From: an uncultured Pseudomonadota bacterium
GTDB lineage: Bacteria; Bdellovibrionota_B; Oligoflexia; Oligoflexales; CAIMVM01
Direction of reading: 5' to 3'
Assembly: GCA_903844895.1 (NCBI GenBank)
Contig: CAIMVM010000298.1
Location: 1 to 56,416 of the forward strand
DNA: 56,416 nt
A program made the position numbers and the translations under genes. Below the pieces are notes generated by a model that did no database searches, was not told the DNA's origin, and was given only the letters and a program-made list of their open reading frames with translations. Of this stretch, positions 24,985 to 33,001 are shown one piece after another (positions within the stretch are counted from its first letter, which is position 1; every line of letters starts with the position of its first letter).

Positions 24985-26808
24985 TCACTTGTGTTTTCTG
25001 GAATAGAGCAATGGGGCTACGAGAATGAAATGAAAGATGTTAGACCAATTGGTAGTTCCGGCGGAACATCCCGAGCTAGACCTCTTTTTAAGCGTAGTCT
25101 TCGAGGTCTCGGTGGAACTGGAATTTGGGGAAGCGCCCGTACTTCCGACTATAGGAACGGAGGAATTAGATCTAGGAATTACTTTAGGGGTTTCACAGCT
25201 ACCGGCTGCTGCCGCTAAAGTTCCTAGGCCTCGCGCCTTAGCGCTGGCCAAAATAACAGGACAATACTTACCGGCAAAGAGTTCTTTATCTGAATTTACT
25301 AGGGCTATAAATAGATCTGAATAGGAACTAGCCGGGCTTTTCAAGTAGTCGATCGAATTGAGAGTAAGTTTAGCAAATTCCAGATTGTTTCCTCCATCCT
25401 TCATAGCGTCCCAAAGGGTTGCTGCTACTAGCATTCCTTTGATGTGGACACCCGCATCGGGTTGACTTTTGTAGAATGAGCTTTCATAATTCCAGTCCGT
25501 TTTTGAGAGAGCAGCGGTTCGTAGACAGTTTGGAATTATGCATAGCGAACTTCCAGATGGGCAAATGGACTCTCCTAAGCAGGAGTCGCCAGAGCGTGCG
25601 TAGGCAAAGAAATCTGCCATTCCTTCATGAATGGATCCTGAATGATTTTTAGTAGCGGAAGTATCGTCATATTTTGTGCTGGTAATCGTTCTAAAAATCA
25701 TATGATGCCCGATTTCATGCGCCACTACATCAGAATCCAGGGACAAGTTTTGAAGAGTATATCCGTCACCTTTACCGGTAATAACCAGGGGGCCCGAGGA
25801 CCCATCAGTGCCTCTTGGAAAGTAGCCGGCATTGTTAATGTTTGCAGGATCGGTGGAATTCATAACAAGTTTAATGGCTTTATTGTCCCAGTTGTAGCCA
25901 ATAGATCTATACCAAGCTAACATTTTATTGGCTTGTGCAAAAATATTAGCTTCTGGAAAGTTTTGACTGTTTGTAGCAAATTCGAACTTTCTACTAATAG
26001 AGATAGCTCTTTCCGTGCCGTATGGTGCCGTAGTAAAATATTTATTTTCTAGTTTGTCGGTTTCCGATAATTCAAAGCTTTCAGTGGCTACAGGAGTATT
26101 CGGATTTTTCGTGTAGTATGAAATCGATCCCGTAGCTGAAAATGAGGATCGCTCAAGGTCGATTATCCTTTCTGAATTAGAAGCTCCGTTATAATAAACT
26201 CCCTTCAGTTCCACACTAAAACAGCTGGCGAATTGGTAATCAAGGTCGTCGACAATACAAGGGAATATCTGTAAATGATTTTTGTCTGTGGGCTGATAGA
26301 GGAAGTCTTCACCAGAAAAGACCTGATCAAGTTGCCTAGCGACCTGATTCATCGAAGGCGTATTTTTCAAATCTTGTGACGTCAAGTTCAGAGTCCCGAC
26401 GGGCACTTCACCGACAAAGTAGAGCTCACCTCGAGTTAAGTGAGTAGACAATATAATGTTGTACAGGGGAATCCCACGCCAATAAAAGTTATAACGAAGA
26501 GAGTGCCTTCCGGTTGGCAAACTAACTTCGCTTAATTTTCTAATTTCGATTTCAGGGTCCATCTGAAAGCTAGATAGATATTCAAAAACTTTGGTTTTAA
26601 GAATCTGATCATTTGAGGAGGCTAATTGAAAGATAGAGGTTGAGTCCTGCAGTTCTAAGTGGCTTCGATATCTAATATCTTCTCTAGTTAGGGGCTTAGA
26701 TATTTTAATGCCTATGCTCAAATCGCGGGGGCCCATGCCCTCACTACGTACAGGGGCTGCTAAGACGAGTCCAAATGTGGCAAAAGCAATGTATCGTGAA
26801 AGTTTCAA
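24985..26808 (-). CDS. Secreted zinc metalloprotease (M4/M36-like gluzincin) with C-terminal anchor
   Basis: The 607-residue protein starts at TTG 26808 after GGGAGGGAG. It has a signal peptide (to about 22) and an N-terminal propeptide-like region (RYNFYWRGIPLYNIILSTHL...ELYFVGEVP, resembling FTP/PepSY). The catalytic domain has HEIGHH (364-369) and HEGMADFF (394-401, third ligand Glu395), which is the gluzincin arrangement. The end is a Ser/Thr-rich stretch, then Cys, a short hydrophobic helix and RKHK (about 580-607). That resembles the Cys-TM-basic sorting tails of MYXO-CTERM type. It is probably exported and anchored or cleaved at the surface. Substrate unknown. Confidence 0.8.
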   Translation of the reverse strand: MKLSRYIAFATFGLVLAAPVRSEGMGPRDLSIGIKISKPLTREDIRYRSHLELQDSTSIFQLASSNDQILKTKVFEYLSSFQMDPEIEIRKLSEVSLPTGRHSLRYNFYWRGIPLYNIILSTHLTRGELYFVGEVPVGTLNLTSQDLKNTPSMNQVARQLDQVFSGEDFLYQPTDKNHLQIFPCIVDDLDYQFASCFSVELKGVYYNGASNSERIIDLERSSFSATGSISYYTKNPNTPVATESFELSETDKLENKYFTTAPYGTERAISISRKFEFATNSQNFPEANIFAQANKMLAWYRSIGYNWDNKAIKLVMNSTDPANINNAGYFPRGTDGSSGPLVITGKGDGYTLQNLSLDSDVVAHEIGHHMIFRTITSTKYDDTSATKNHSGSIHEGMADFFAYARSGDSCLGESICPSGSSLCIIPNCLRTAALSKTDWNYESSFYKSQPDAGVHIKGMLVAATLWDAMKDGGNNLEFAKLTLNSIDYLKSPASSYSDLFIALVNSDKELFAGKYCPVILASAKARGLGTLAAAAGSCETPKVIPRSNSSVPIVGSTGASPNSSSTETSKTTLKKRSSSGCSAGTTNWSNIFHFILVAPLLYSRKHK

Positions 26809-26975
26809 TTTCTCCCTCCCGCCTGTAAATTCTTATCGGTCAAGTATGCGAAAATTTGACCTTTTCCTTAATGGCCGTGACAACCCCCCGTAACTTTGGG
26901 ATATTGCTGCATATGTTCAGTCTTTAAAGGGGACCTTGTTTCTCCTATACCAACCCTAAGAAGGGATTAGGCTTT

Positions 26976-27926
26976 ATGAAAGTAGTATTTATGGGCTCTC
27001 CCGAAGAAGTGTTGGGTCCGCTAGAGGCGTTGCAAAATTCCTCTCATTTTCAGCTGGTAGGGGTAGTGTCTCAGCCGCCTAAAGAGCAGGGGAGGGGAAA
27101 GAGCCTTCAAGATACTGCGGTGGCAAGGTTTGCACGAGCTCAAAATATAAAGCTTCTATTGCCGAGTAAAGCATCGGATCCGCTTTTTTTGGACGAAATG
27201 AGAGAGTTAGCTCCCGATGTAATTGTCACAGCTGCCTACGGGCAAATGTTGTCCGAGGAATTCCTTAGAATTCCGAAGCGGGGCACCATTAATATCCATC
27301 CCTCGCTATTGCCTAAATATAGAGGGGCGACTCCCGTTCCGGCTTCCCTTTTGGCTGGTGATCAAGTGACTGGAGTCAGCATTTTATTTACAGTTAAAAA
27401 AATGGATGCAGGGGCGATCATCACTCAAAAAAAGTTTCCCATATTGCCCAGTGAAACTTCGCCAGAATTGACGGCGCGCATGTTTAAAGAAAGTACTACG
27501 CTTCTTTTGGAATCTTTAGACTTACTCCGTGACCCGATGTTTGCAGGCACACCGCAAGATGAAGGTCAAGTTATCAGCTGTCGAAAAATCAGCAAAGTCG
27601 ATGGCACTGTTGATTGGAATTTGGATGCCAAAACTTTAGTCCATCAATTCCGCGCTTATGCTGGGTGGCCGGGATCGGTGGCTTCTATTCAGGGGCAAAG
27701 AATCGTGATTACAGATATGAAAGTTTCGTCTCATGCGCAGAATTTGGCTCCAGGTGTTTTTATATACGATAAAGGATCTAGGCATTTGCGAGTCGGTACC
27801 AAGTTGGAATGTATTGAGATTTCTAAAGTAAAACCCGCAGGTAAGAATGAAATGGATGCGGCAGCTTTCTTTAATGGCTGTCAAGCGAAGGGAGTAAGTC
27901 AATTTGACCACCCCACACAATTATAA
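26976..27926 (+). CDS. fmt: Methionyl-tRNA formyltransferase
   Basis: Fmt formylates initiator Met-tRNA using 10-formyl-tetrahydrofolate. The 316-residue product has MKVVFMGSPE at the start, NIHPSLLPKYRGATPV with the catalytic Asn/His (about 107-109), and MDAGAIITQ supplying the catalytic Asp. A C-terminal OB-like domain follows (VDWNLDAKTLVHQFRAYAGWPGS). The motif HPSLLPKYRG differs a little from the usual HaSLLPrwRG. It overlaps purN by 23 bases and heads an fmt-purN-ispA cluster. Confidence 0.92.
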   Translation: MKVVFMGSPEEVLGPLEALQNSSHFQLVGVVSQPPKEQGRGKSLQDTAVARFARAQNIKLLLPSKASDPLFLDEMRELAPDVIVTAAYGQMLSEEFLRIPKRGTINIHPSLLPKYRGATPVPASLLAGDQVTGVSILFTVKKMDAGAIITQKKFPILPSETSPELTARMFKESTTLLLESLDLLRDPMFAGTPQDEGQVISCRKISKVDGTVDWNLDAKTLVHQFRAYAGWPGSVASIQGQRIVITDMKVSSHAQNLAPGVFIYDKGSRHLRVGTKLECIEISKVKPAGKNEMDAAAFFNGCQAKGVSQFDHPTQL

Positions 27927-28509
27927 TCAAAAGATAGTGGTAGCTGTTTCTGGAAAAGGGAGGCTTTTAGAAAGCCTGTTTGAATCCAGTTCGCGATTTA
28001 ACTATGTCATTTGCGGAGTCATTGTTTCCAATGATTACTGCGGCGCAATTGAAGTCGCAAAGTCACATCAGGTTCCTATCTTTTTCGGTGATTATTCCCA
28101 GCAAGGTTTGGCTGATACTGTAGAAAAGCAAAGAAAATTTCTTCAGAACTGTGCCCCTGGGTTGGTTGTCTTAGCGGGATTTTTAAAGAAATTTCCAGTA
28201 GGGCTAGGAGGTGATGCTTTGACTATAAATATTCATCCCTCGCTGTTACCTAAATATGGTGGACCTGGTTTTTATGGTATGAAGGTTCATGAGGCTGTTT
28301 GGGCGGCAAAAGAAAACCATTCTGGAGCCACCATCCACATTGTAAACGATAAGTACGATGAGGGGCGTATCGTGGCGCAATCTCGCGTTGCTCTCGAAGC
28401 TTCAGATACGCCAGCGGATATTGCTAGTAAGGTATTCGAGATTGAGAAGCAGCTATTGCCTAAAGTCATAGAGAAGATTTTGGCTGGGACTCTAGATGAT
28501 GCAAAATGA
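27904..28509 (+). CDS. purN: Phosphoribosylglycinamide formyltransferase PurN
   Basis: PurN transfers formyl from 10-formyl-THF to GAR in purine synthesis. The 201-residue product (TTG start 27904, inside fmt) has VVAVSGKGRLLESLF, LVVLAGFLKKFP, NIHPSLLPKY with catalytic Asn/His, and HIVNDKYDEGRIVAQ with the catalytic Asp. After the SLLPKY motif comes GGPGFYG rather than the common pGLhA, and the phosphate loop is SGKGR rather than SGxGSN. It may therefore be a divergent member. It is overlapped by ispA at the end. Confidence 0.82.
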   Translation: MTTPHNYNQKIVVAVSGKGRLLESLFESSSRFNYVICGVIVSNDYCGAIEVAKSHQVPIFFGDYSQQGLADTVEKQRKFLQNCAPGLVVLAGFLKKFPVGLGGDALTINIHPSLLPKYGGPGFYGMKVHEAVWAAKENHSGATIHIVNDKYDEGRIVAQSRVALEASDTPADIASKVFEIEKQLLPKVIEKILAGTLDDAK

Positions 28510-29392
28510 AGGAAACAGAAATGAGATGGGCGATACTACCAGTGAATTGAAAATGCACTTTGAAGGTGCTTGGCACAAAATGATGGAAGAGCTTTACAAG
28601 GGACCTGAAAGTCTCCTGCAGGCGGTCCATTACAGCTGCGCTGGGCCAGGAAAGCGAGTGCGGCCCCTCCTGCTTCTTCTTGCAGGCCGCTCATTAGGCG
28701 CTCGAATGGAATCCTGTATGTCGGCTGCCATCGCCTTGGAGATGATTCATTGTTATAGTTTGGTGCACGACGATCTCCCCAGCATGGATGATGATGATTT
28801 TCGCCGAGGTCGTCTGACCACCCATAAGGTATATTCCGAGGCTACAGCCATTCTTGCTGGTGACGCGCTTCTTACAGATTCTTTTTTAGTCATCGCGCGG
28901 GACACATTTCTCGGCGATTCCCTAAAGGTCGCACTCATGGCTGAACTTGCAAAGGCAGCAGGCAGCCAAGGTATGGCTTTAGGTCAGGGTCTAGATATGG
29001 ATACTACCAGGCCTTTAGCGCTTAAAACTAGCGAAGACCTAGATAGAATGCACTCCCTTAAAACGGGCGCACTTCTGGGAGCGTCACTTGCCATGGCCGC
29101 AATCTGCGCCGGTCGGCCTGATCTCTCTCAGAAAATGCGGACCGCCGGCTCAACTATAGGCCTCGCCTTCCAAATTATGGATGACCTCCTAGATGAGTCC
29201 CAGGGAACGGGGAAATCCGCAGGGAAGGATAAGGCTCAAGATAAGCTCACTTATTTAAGTTTTTACTCCCGCGATCAGGCGATACATCTCGCAAACCACT
29301 GGACAAACGAGGGTAAGGCTATTTTAAAAGATTTAGGTATGGTAAGTGAGCTCATGGGTTATTTGGATTTACTACTTTATAGAGAGTTTTAA
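28496..29392 (+). CDS. ispA: Polyprenyl (farnesyl/geranylgeranyl) diphosphate synthase
   Basis: The 298-residue protein is a trans-isoprenyl diphosphate synthase of the IspA type. It has GGKR-equivalent GPGKRVRPLLLLLAG, the first Asp-rich motif DDLPSMDDDDFRRGR, KTGALLGASL and the second Asp-rich motif DDLLD, which bind Mg and the diphosphates. Chain length cannot be told with certainty; length and motif spacing favour C15. Tandem ATGs at 28496 and 28499 overlap the purN end, and a further ATG at 28526 is possible. The lipid would feed quinones and undecaprenyl phosphate. Confidence 0.9.
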   Translation: MMQNEGNRNEMGDTTSELKMHFEGAWHKMMEELYKGPESLLQAVHYSCAGPGKRVRPLLLLLAGRSLGARMESCMSAAIALEMIHCYSLVHDDLPSMDDDDFRRGRLTTHKVYSEATAILAGDALLTDSFLVIARDTFLGDSLKVALMAELAKAAGSQGMALGQGLDMDTTRPLALKTSEDLDRMHSLKTGALLGASLAMAAICAGRPDLSQKMRTAGSTIGLAFQIMDDLLDESQGTGKSAGKDKAQDKLTYLSFYSRDQAIHLANHWTNEGKAILKDLGMVSELMGYLDLLLYREF

Positions 29393-29394
29393 TT

Positions 29395-29658
29395 TTGAAA
29401 CTGACTACGGAAAACTACTCTTCATCTTTTCTTCGATTCGGCGAGCGTCAAGCAGGAGTCAATATAGTATATTGTCCCGATGAACAAAAATATTTCTATA
29501 ATGCCTACTGTTTAGAAACTAAAGTTTTAAAAGAACTTATGAGCGTTGAATTTGAATTTCTTGATGATGCCTTAGAGTTGATTAACGAAGAATTTGCAAC
29601 TTGGGATAAAATAGACTTTGAGCCTGAAAAAGGTTGTGGGTCTTGTGCAGCAAAATAG
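29395..29658 (+). CDS. Small conserved-looking protein, Cys-rich C-terminus, unknown
   Basis: The 87-residue acidic protein starts at TTG 29395, two bases after ispA. It is mixed alpha/beta (VNIVYCPDEQKYFYNAYCLETKVLKELMSVEFEFLDDALELINEEF) and ends in GCGSCAAK. The CxxC ending could bind a metal or be redox active. I do not recognise the family. Tight spacing with ispA suggests one transcript. Confidence 0.55.
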   Translation: MKLTTENYSSSFLRFGERQAGVNIVYCPDEQKYFYNAYCLETKVLKELMSVEFEFLDDALELINEEFATWDKIDFEPEKGCGSCAAK

Positions 29659-29695
29659 ATGGTGCGCATTTTTGATGGAATGAGGGGAGAGTCTC

Positions 29696-30760
29696 GTGGC
29701 GATCTTACGTTTGACCTTGGTTTCTACTTTGTTGTCTGCTTTGTTGTCTACTTGGATTATGCCGGAAAAAGCGCAATCACAGGACTTGGTTGGAATGCCG
29801 GGAGTTTTTAAAAAGGAAGGCTTCGATCGCTCTTGCGTAAAGCTTCCTGCAAAAACTTTAAACGGAGGGGCGGGCGCCGCTCCGGACTATGCATGGGCAA
29901 ATCCAGCCCTAAATAAGATCCTTCAAGATTTAATAATAGGCATTCAGACTGAGAATGTTGAATTGCTAAAGCCGTTGTTTCACCCACAATTAAAAGTAAC
30001 GACAGCAGCTATAAATGAGGTATTGAACAAACAGAAAGCAGTTATTGGAAAGAAATACTCCACGAGTATCGAGCAGGTTTGGGCTGTCTATAGCAAAGAG
30101 AGAACCGTTGATCGCATCAAATGCGAAGACGACGTTATGCAAATATCTCCGCTTTATGGTTATGATCATCAGATTTCGACATGGATTCAGTCTACAGGAA
30201 CATTAGAGGCCGGGCGATTTTTTGTTACCCTCGTTCCCAAAGAGAAGACATGGTACATAGGTAATTTTCATTGGCATCAATGGACTCAAAAGACGAAAAA
30301 CTATAGAAATTGGACAGATGAAGCTGATGGCCTCTTTAAAAGCAAAAATTTTATAGCTGCATGGGTCTATTACGATTTAGCGAGAAAACTTCTGAATGGT
30401 AAGACATACTTTGTCCACGCTGGTGAGACTTTGATTTCCGAACACCAAAAGAACTTTGCACCTGGTAATTCTTGGGAAGCTGAAGTTCTAAAGATTTTTC
30501 CCGCCGAAAAAGTTGTGCATTTGGCCAGTGTACTGACTACAGATGGAGTGGGTCTTATGATGCGGTTTGCGATTGATAAAGAACTGTCAGCGGTCGACAT
30601 CAAGGAGCATTGTAAAAAGAGTCTTCGCTCCTTAATCGCTCAACCATGGTTTGGGCCGTTATCGGGGCTTCGATGTGGGTATGTGCTGCCTCGAGAGCCG
30701 CAGGACAAGGACGGGCATTTGGGCAGTATCTATTTTGACCGAACTACCCTAGATAAATAG
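29696..30760 (+). CDS. Secreted protein of unknown function
   Basis: GTG 29696 after GGGGAGAG begins a 354-residue protein with a signal peptide (to about residue 28, ending QAKA-like EKAQS). The mature protein has a region like NTF2/SnoaL-type folds (ALNKILQDLIIGIQTENVELLKPLFHPQLKVTTAAI...TWYIGNFHW) and several Trp-rich strands. The C-terminal part is a second alpha/beta domain with two Cys residues. No family is certain. It is 38 bases after the preceding small gene and may belong to the same transcript. Confidence 0.55.
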   Translation: MAILRLTLVSTLLSALLSTWIMPEKAQSQDLVGMPGVFKKEGFDRSCVKLPAKTLNGGAGAAPDYAWANPALNKILQDLIIGIQTENVELLKPLFHPQLKVTTAAINEVLNKQKAVIGKKYSTSIEQVWAVYSKERTVDRIKCEDDVMQISPLYGYDHQISTWIQSTGTLEAGRFFVTLVPKEKTWYIGNFHWHQWTQKTKNYRNWTDEADGLFKSKNFIAAWVYYDLARKLLNGKTYFVHAGETLISEHQKNFAPGNSWEAEVLKIFPAEKVVHLASVLTTDGVGLMMRFAIDKELSAVDIKEHCKKSLRSLIAQPWFGPLSGLRCGYVLPREPQDKDGHLGSIYFDRTTLDK

Positions 30761-30828
30761 ATTTATTTGACCGATTTGTTCTTGTTACAAAGATCTGGGC
30801 AGACAAAGCCCATCGGGTTCTATTTCAA

Positions 30829-30853
30829 ACCCCCTAAAATAGCTTTAGGGGGT
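30829..30853 (+). promoter_or_regulatory. Hairpin that hides the ribosome site of the ChaN-like gene
   Basis: ACCCCCTAAA (30829-30838) pairs perfectly with TTTAGGGGGT (30844-30853) around a 5-base loop. The second arm carries the purine-rich ribosome site GGGGGTGAG that directly precedes ATG 30857. In the folded RNA the site would be closed. There is no T run, so a terminator is less likely. Confidence 0.6.
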
Positions 30854-30856
30854 GAG

Positions 30857-32476
30857 ATGTCTCAAAAAGACCTATTCAGCTTTCAGAAAAGGCTCTATGA
30901 AGAGACTTTGGCTGAAGTATCGTTTCATTTGAGTAGGCAGCCTAAGGCGATCCTAAGCTACCAAAAAGAGTTTAATGAAACACTTCCATCAAGAGCCTTT
31001 CCCTGTTCCGTGGATGAATTGTTGAGAGCTATAGTTCCTGGGGCTACTCTTTTGTTTGGGGATTTTCACACTTTAGCATCAAGTCAGCGGGCGGCGCTTC
31101 GCCTCATTAATCTTATCAGAGCCTACAAACCAAATATTAAGCTACAAATCGGTGTCGAGTTTTTCAGATCAGAGCACTCTGAGCACCTTAAAGACTATCA
31201 GTCAGGACGAATTGGTGACCGCGATCTCCTAATCTTGACGGACTATTTCAAAAATTGGGGATTTCCTTGGAAGAACTATCAGCAAATTCTCCAGTGCGCA
31301 AAAGATTTGTGCATTGAGGTTTTTGCGTTTAATGAGAGACGCGCCAAGACGGCAAGTATGAAGTCACGCGACGAAAAAATCGCAAAAAGATGCCTAGATG
31401 CTCGAAATGGCGACCAAGAATTAGTACAAATCATTATTGTCGGAGAGCATCATTTGGCGTCAAGCCACCTTCCTAGGGCGCTTTCCAAGCTTGGAAGAAA
31501 CCCAGAAAAAATCATGCGCATTTTTAACAATATTGACACCTACTACTTCCAACTTCAAAAAATCAAATCGGATGTTCAGCCTGAAGTAATGAAGGTGGAT
31601 TCCAATACTTTTTGTGTAATCAATACGGCGCCTTGGGTCAAGTGGAAGTCACTTTCAATTTGGCTAGAATCCTCTAAGAAGTCCCCTGGTGATGATGATT
31701 TTTATGAGCTTGAATTCGATTCAGATCACTTCTTTTTAACTATGGCTTGCGAACTTTCAGTCTTTCTGAAAGCAGACATTGAATCTCGCCATATTGAAAA
31801 TTTCAATTTAACTAAGACTGCTGATATTGAGGAAATTTCCTTAATTAAGATGGATATTGAGGAATCTCAGTCTAACGAACAAGAAATAATTTTTGAGTCA
31901 TTCAGAAAAGATGGATACTTCTATGTTCCGGAAAGCCGGAACTTAGTAATCTGCGATGACAACCCTCATCATCTAGCAGAACTTGCTGGTCAGCATATCT
32001 TTTCGATTGCATCGAGGAATCGCAACTCGCGAGATTTTCTAGTTAAGATCGTGAGGTATGCATTCGCGGCTTTTGCTAGTAAAATTTATGCTCCTTCAAG
32101 AATCGTTATGACAGATGAAGATCACATCAAGTTTTTGAATAGGAACCAATATCACACCAAATCCAGCCTGATTAAGAGGAAGCGGATCGCCTCTAAATCA
32201 GCCCTTCGATTTAATGAATTGATATTAGGAAATAGCTTAAAAGTACCGCAATTCTTAATTTTAGCAGATCGAGTTACTTATGGTGATGTCTCCAAAATTA
32301 TTGGCAAGTCTCTAGGTATTCGGATGTACGCTAACTATCTATCTTCATCCGTATATAGAAATAGTCTCCGTCAGACGCTTAAGTCTTTCGGAGAACCAGG
32401 ATCTCAAATTGATCTTGAAATTCTAAGGCGTCTTGTAACTATCCAGCCACGGTCATTCGGACGTACCGCGGCTTAA
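30857..32476 (+). CDS. ChaN/Tiki-like (DUF399) protein
   Basis: The 539-residue protein starts best at ATG 30857 (GGGGGTGAG site); an in-frame TTG at 30767 is an alternative. The N-terminal half has the ChaN-like fold: LLFGDFHTLASSQRAALRLI, LQIGVEFFRSEHSEHLKDY, LTDYFKNWGFPWKNYQQILQCAKD and IIVGEHHLASSHLP. These are the family's GE.H...., vGlEmF, W....Y..il.yA and G..H.... blocks. ChaN binds haem; the Tiki superfamily includes proteases. No signal peptide is seen, so it would be cytoplasmic. The C-terminal 250 residues are unassigned. Its end overlaps the convergent gene by 38 bases. Confidence 0.65.
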   Translation: MSQKDLFSFQKRLYEETLAEVSFHLSRQPKAILSYQKEFNETLPSRAFPCSVDELLRAIVPGATLLFGDFHTLASSQRAALRLINLIRAYKPNIKLQIGVEFFRSEHSEHLKDYQSGRIGDRDLLILTDYFKNWGFPWKNYQQILQCAKDLCIEVFAFNERRAKTASMKSRDEKIAKRCLDARNGDQELVQIIIVGEHHLASSHLPRALSKLGRNPEKIMRIFNNIDTYYFQLQKIKSDVQPEVMKVDSNTFCVINTAPWVKWKSLSIWLESSKKSPGDDDFYELEFDSDHFFLTMACELSVFLKADIESRHIENFNLTKTADIEEISLIKMDIEESQSNEQEIIFESFRKDGYFYVPESRNLVICDDNPHHLAELAGQHIFSIASRNRNSRDFLVKIVRYAFAAFASKIYAPSRIVMTDEDHIKFLNRNQYHTKSSLIKRKRIASKSALRFNELILGNSLKVPQFLILADRVTYGDVSKIIGKSLGIRMYANYLSSSVYRNSLRQTLKSFGEPGSQIDLEILRRLVTIQPRSFGRTAA

Positions 32477-32858
32477 CTAAAACCCACTCGCTTGTAAATG
32501 GGTCATAGTCAAACCACATCCAGTGTCGATTGATGCCATCATACAAGCCAGTTTCACAGATCTTTCGGGCTCGACTAATCAGTTTTACGATATTGTGAAA
32601 ATCACATAGAAGCTGGGGGTTTGTTCCACTCAAATCAGTATGTCCATAGATTTTTTGTATTAGATTTAGGCGAGACACACGGCAGTCATCGTTTTCGATA
32701 AAAGCCTGAAATAATTTGATCATAAGAGCTTGTTTTCCCAAGTCTATTGTCATTCCTTCAAAAATAAGTCGTGTGCCATTCATTTGTACTTTAGGTATGC
32801 TCGCTTTAAATTCCTCCTGGTCTAAAATGTTATGAGTTAATAAAATAGCGTTCTTCAT
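32439..32858 (-). CDS. Small protein, possible winged-helix regulator
   Basis: ATG 32858 after AGGAGG gives 139 residues. After MKNAILLTHN come a beta-hairpin (NGTRLIFEGMTIDL) and a helical stretch (KQALMIKLFQAFIENDDCRVSRLNLIQKIYG), then LCDFHNIVKLISRARKICE and a C-terminal beta/aromatic part (HWMWFDYDPFTSEWVLVKPRYVRM). This order is like the winged-helix output domain of OmpR-type or transcriptional-activator proteins, without a receiver. Function is not established. It runs tail to tail into the ChaN-like gene. Confidence 0.5.
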   Translation of the reverse strand: MKNAILLTHNILDQEEFKASIPKVQMNGTRLIFEGMTIDLGKQALMIKLFQAFIENDDCRVSRLNLIQKIYGHTDLSGTNPQLLCDFHNIVKLISRARKICETGLYDGINRHWMWFDYDPFTSEWVLVKPRYVRMTVAG

Positions 32859-32950
32859 AGATCCTCCTAGATTTTTACAAGGGGATATCATCGAGTACTG
32901 CCAGGTTCCTACGAAAGAAATAATTCGCTGTTTAAGGTACAGACTTTATA

Positions 32951-32980
32951 AAAAAAATCCCCCGAGAAGGAGGATTTTTA
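32951..32980 (-). terminator. Rho-independent terminator of the chemoreceptor gene
   Basis: AAAAATCC.CC and GG.GGATTTTT form an A/T-flanked stem with a short loop (GAGAA). Read on the minus strand the hairpin is followed by a T run, 20 bases after the chemoreceptor stop. Confidence 0.75.
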
Positions 32981-33001
32981 GGTGAGAGGTCTTTCCGTTT
33001 T

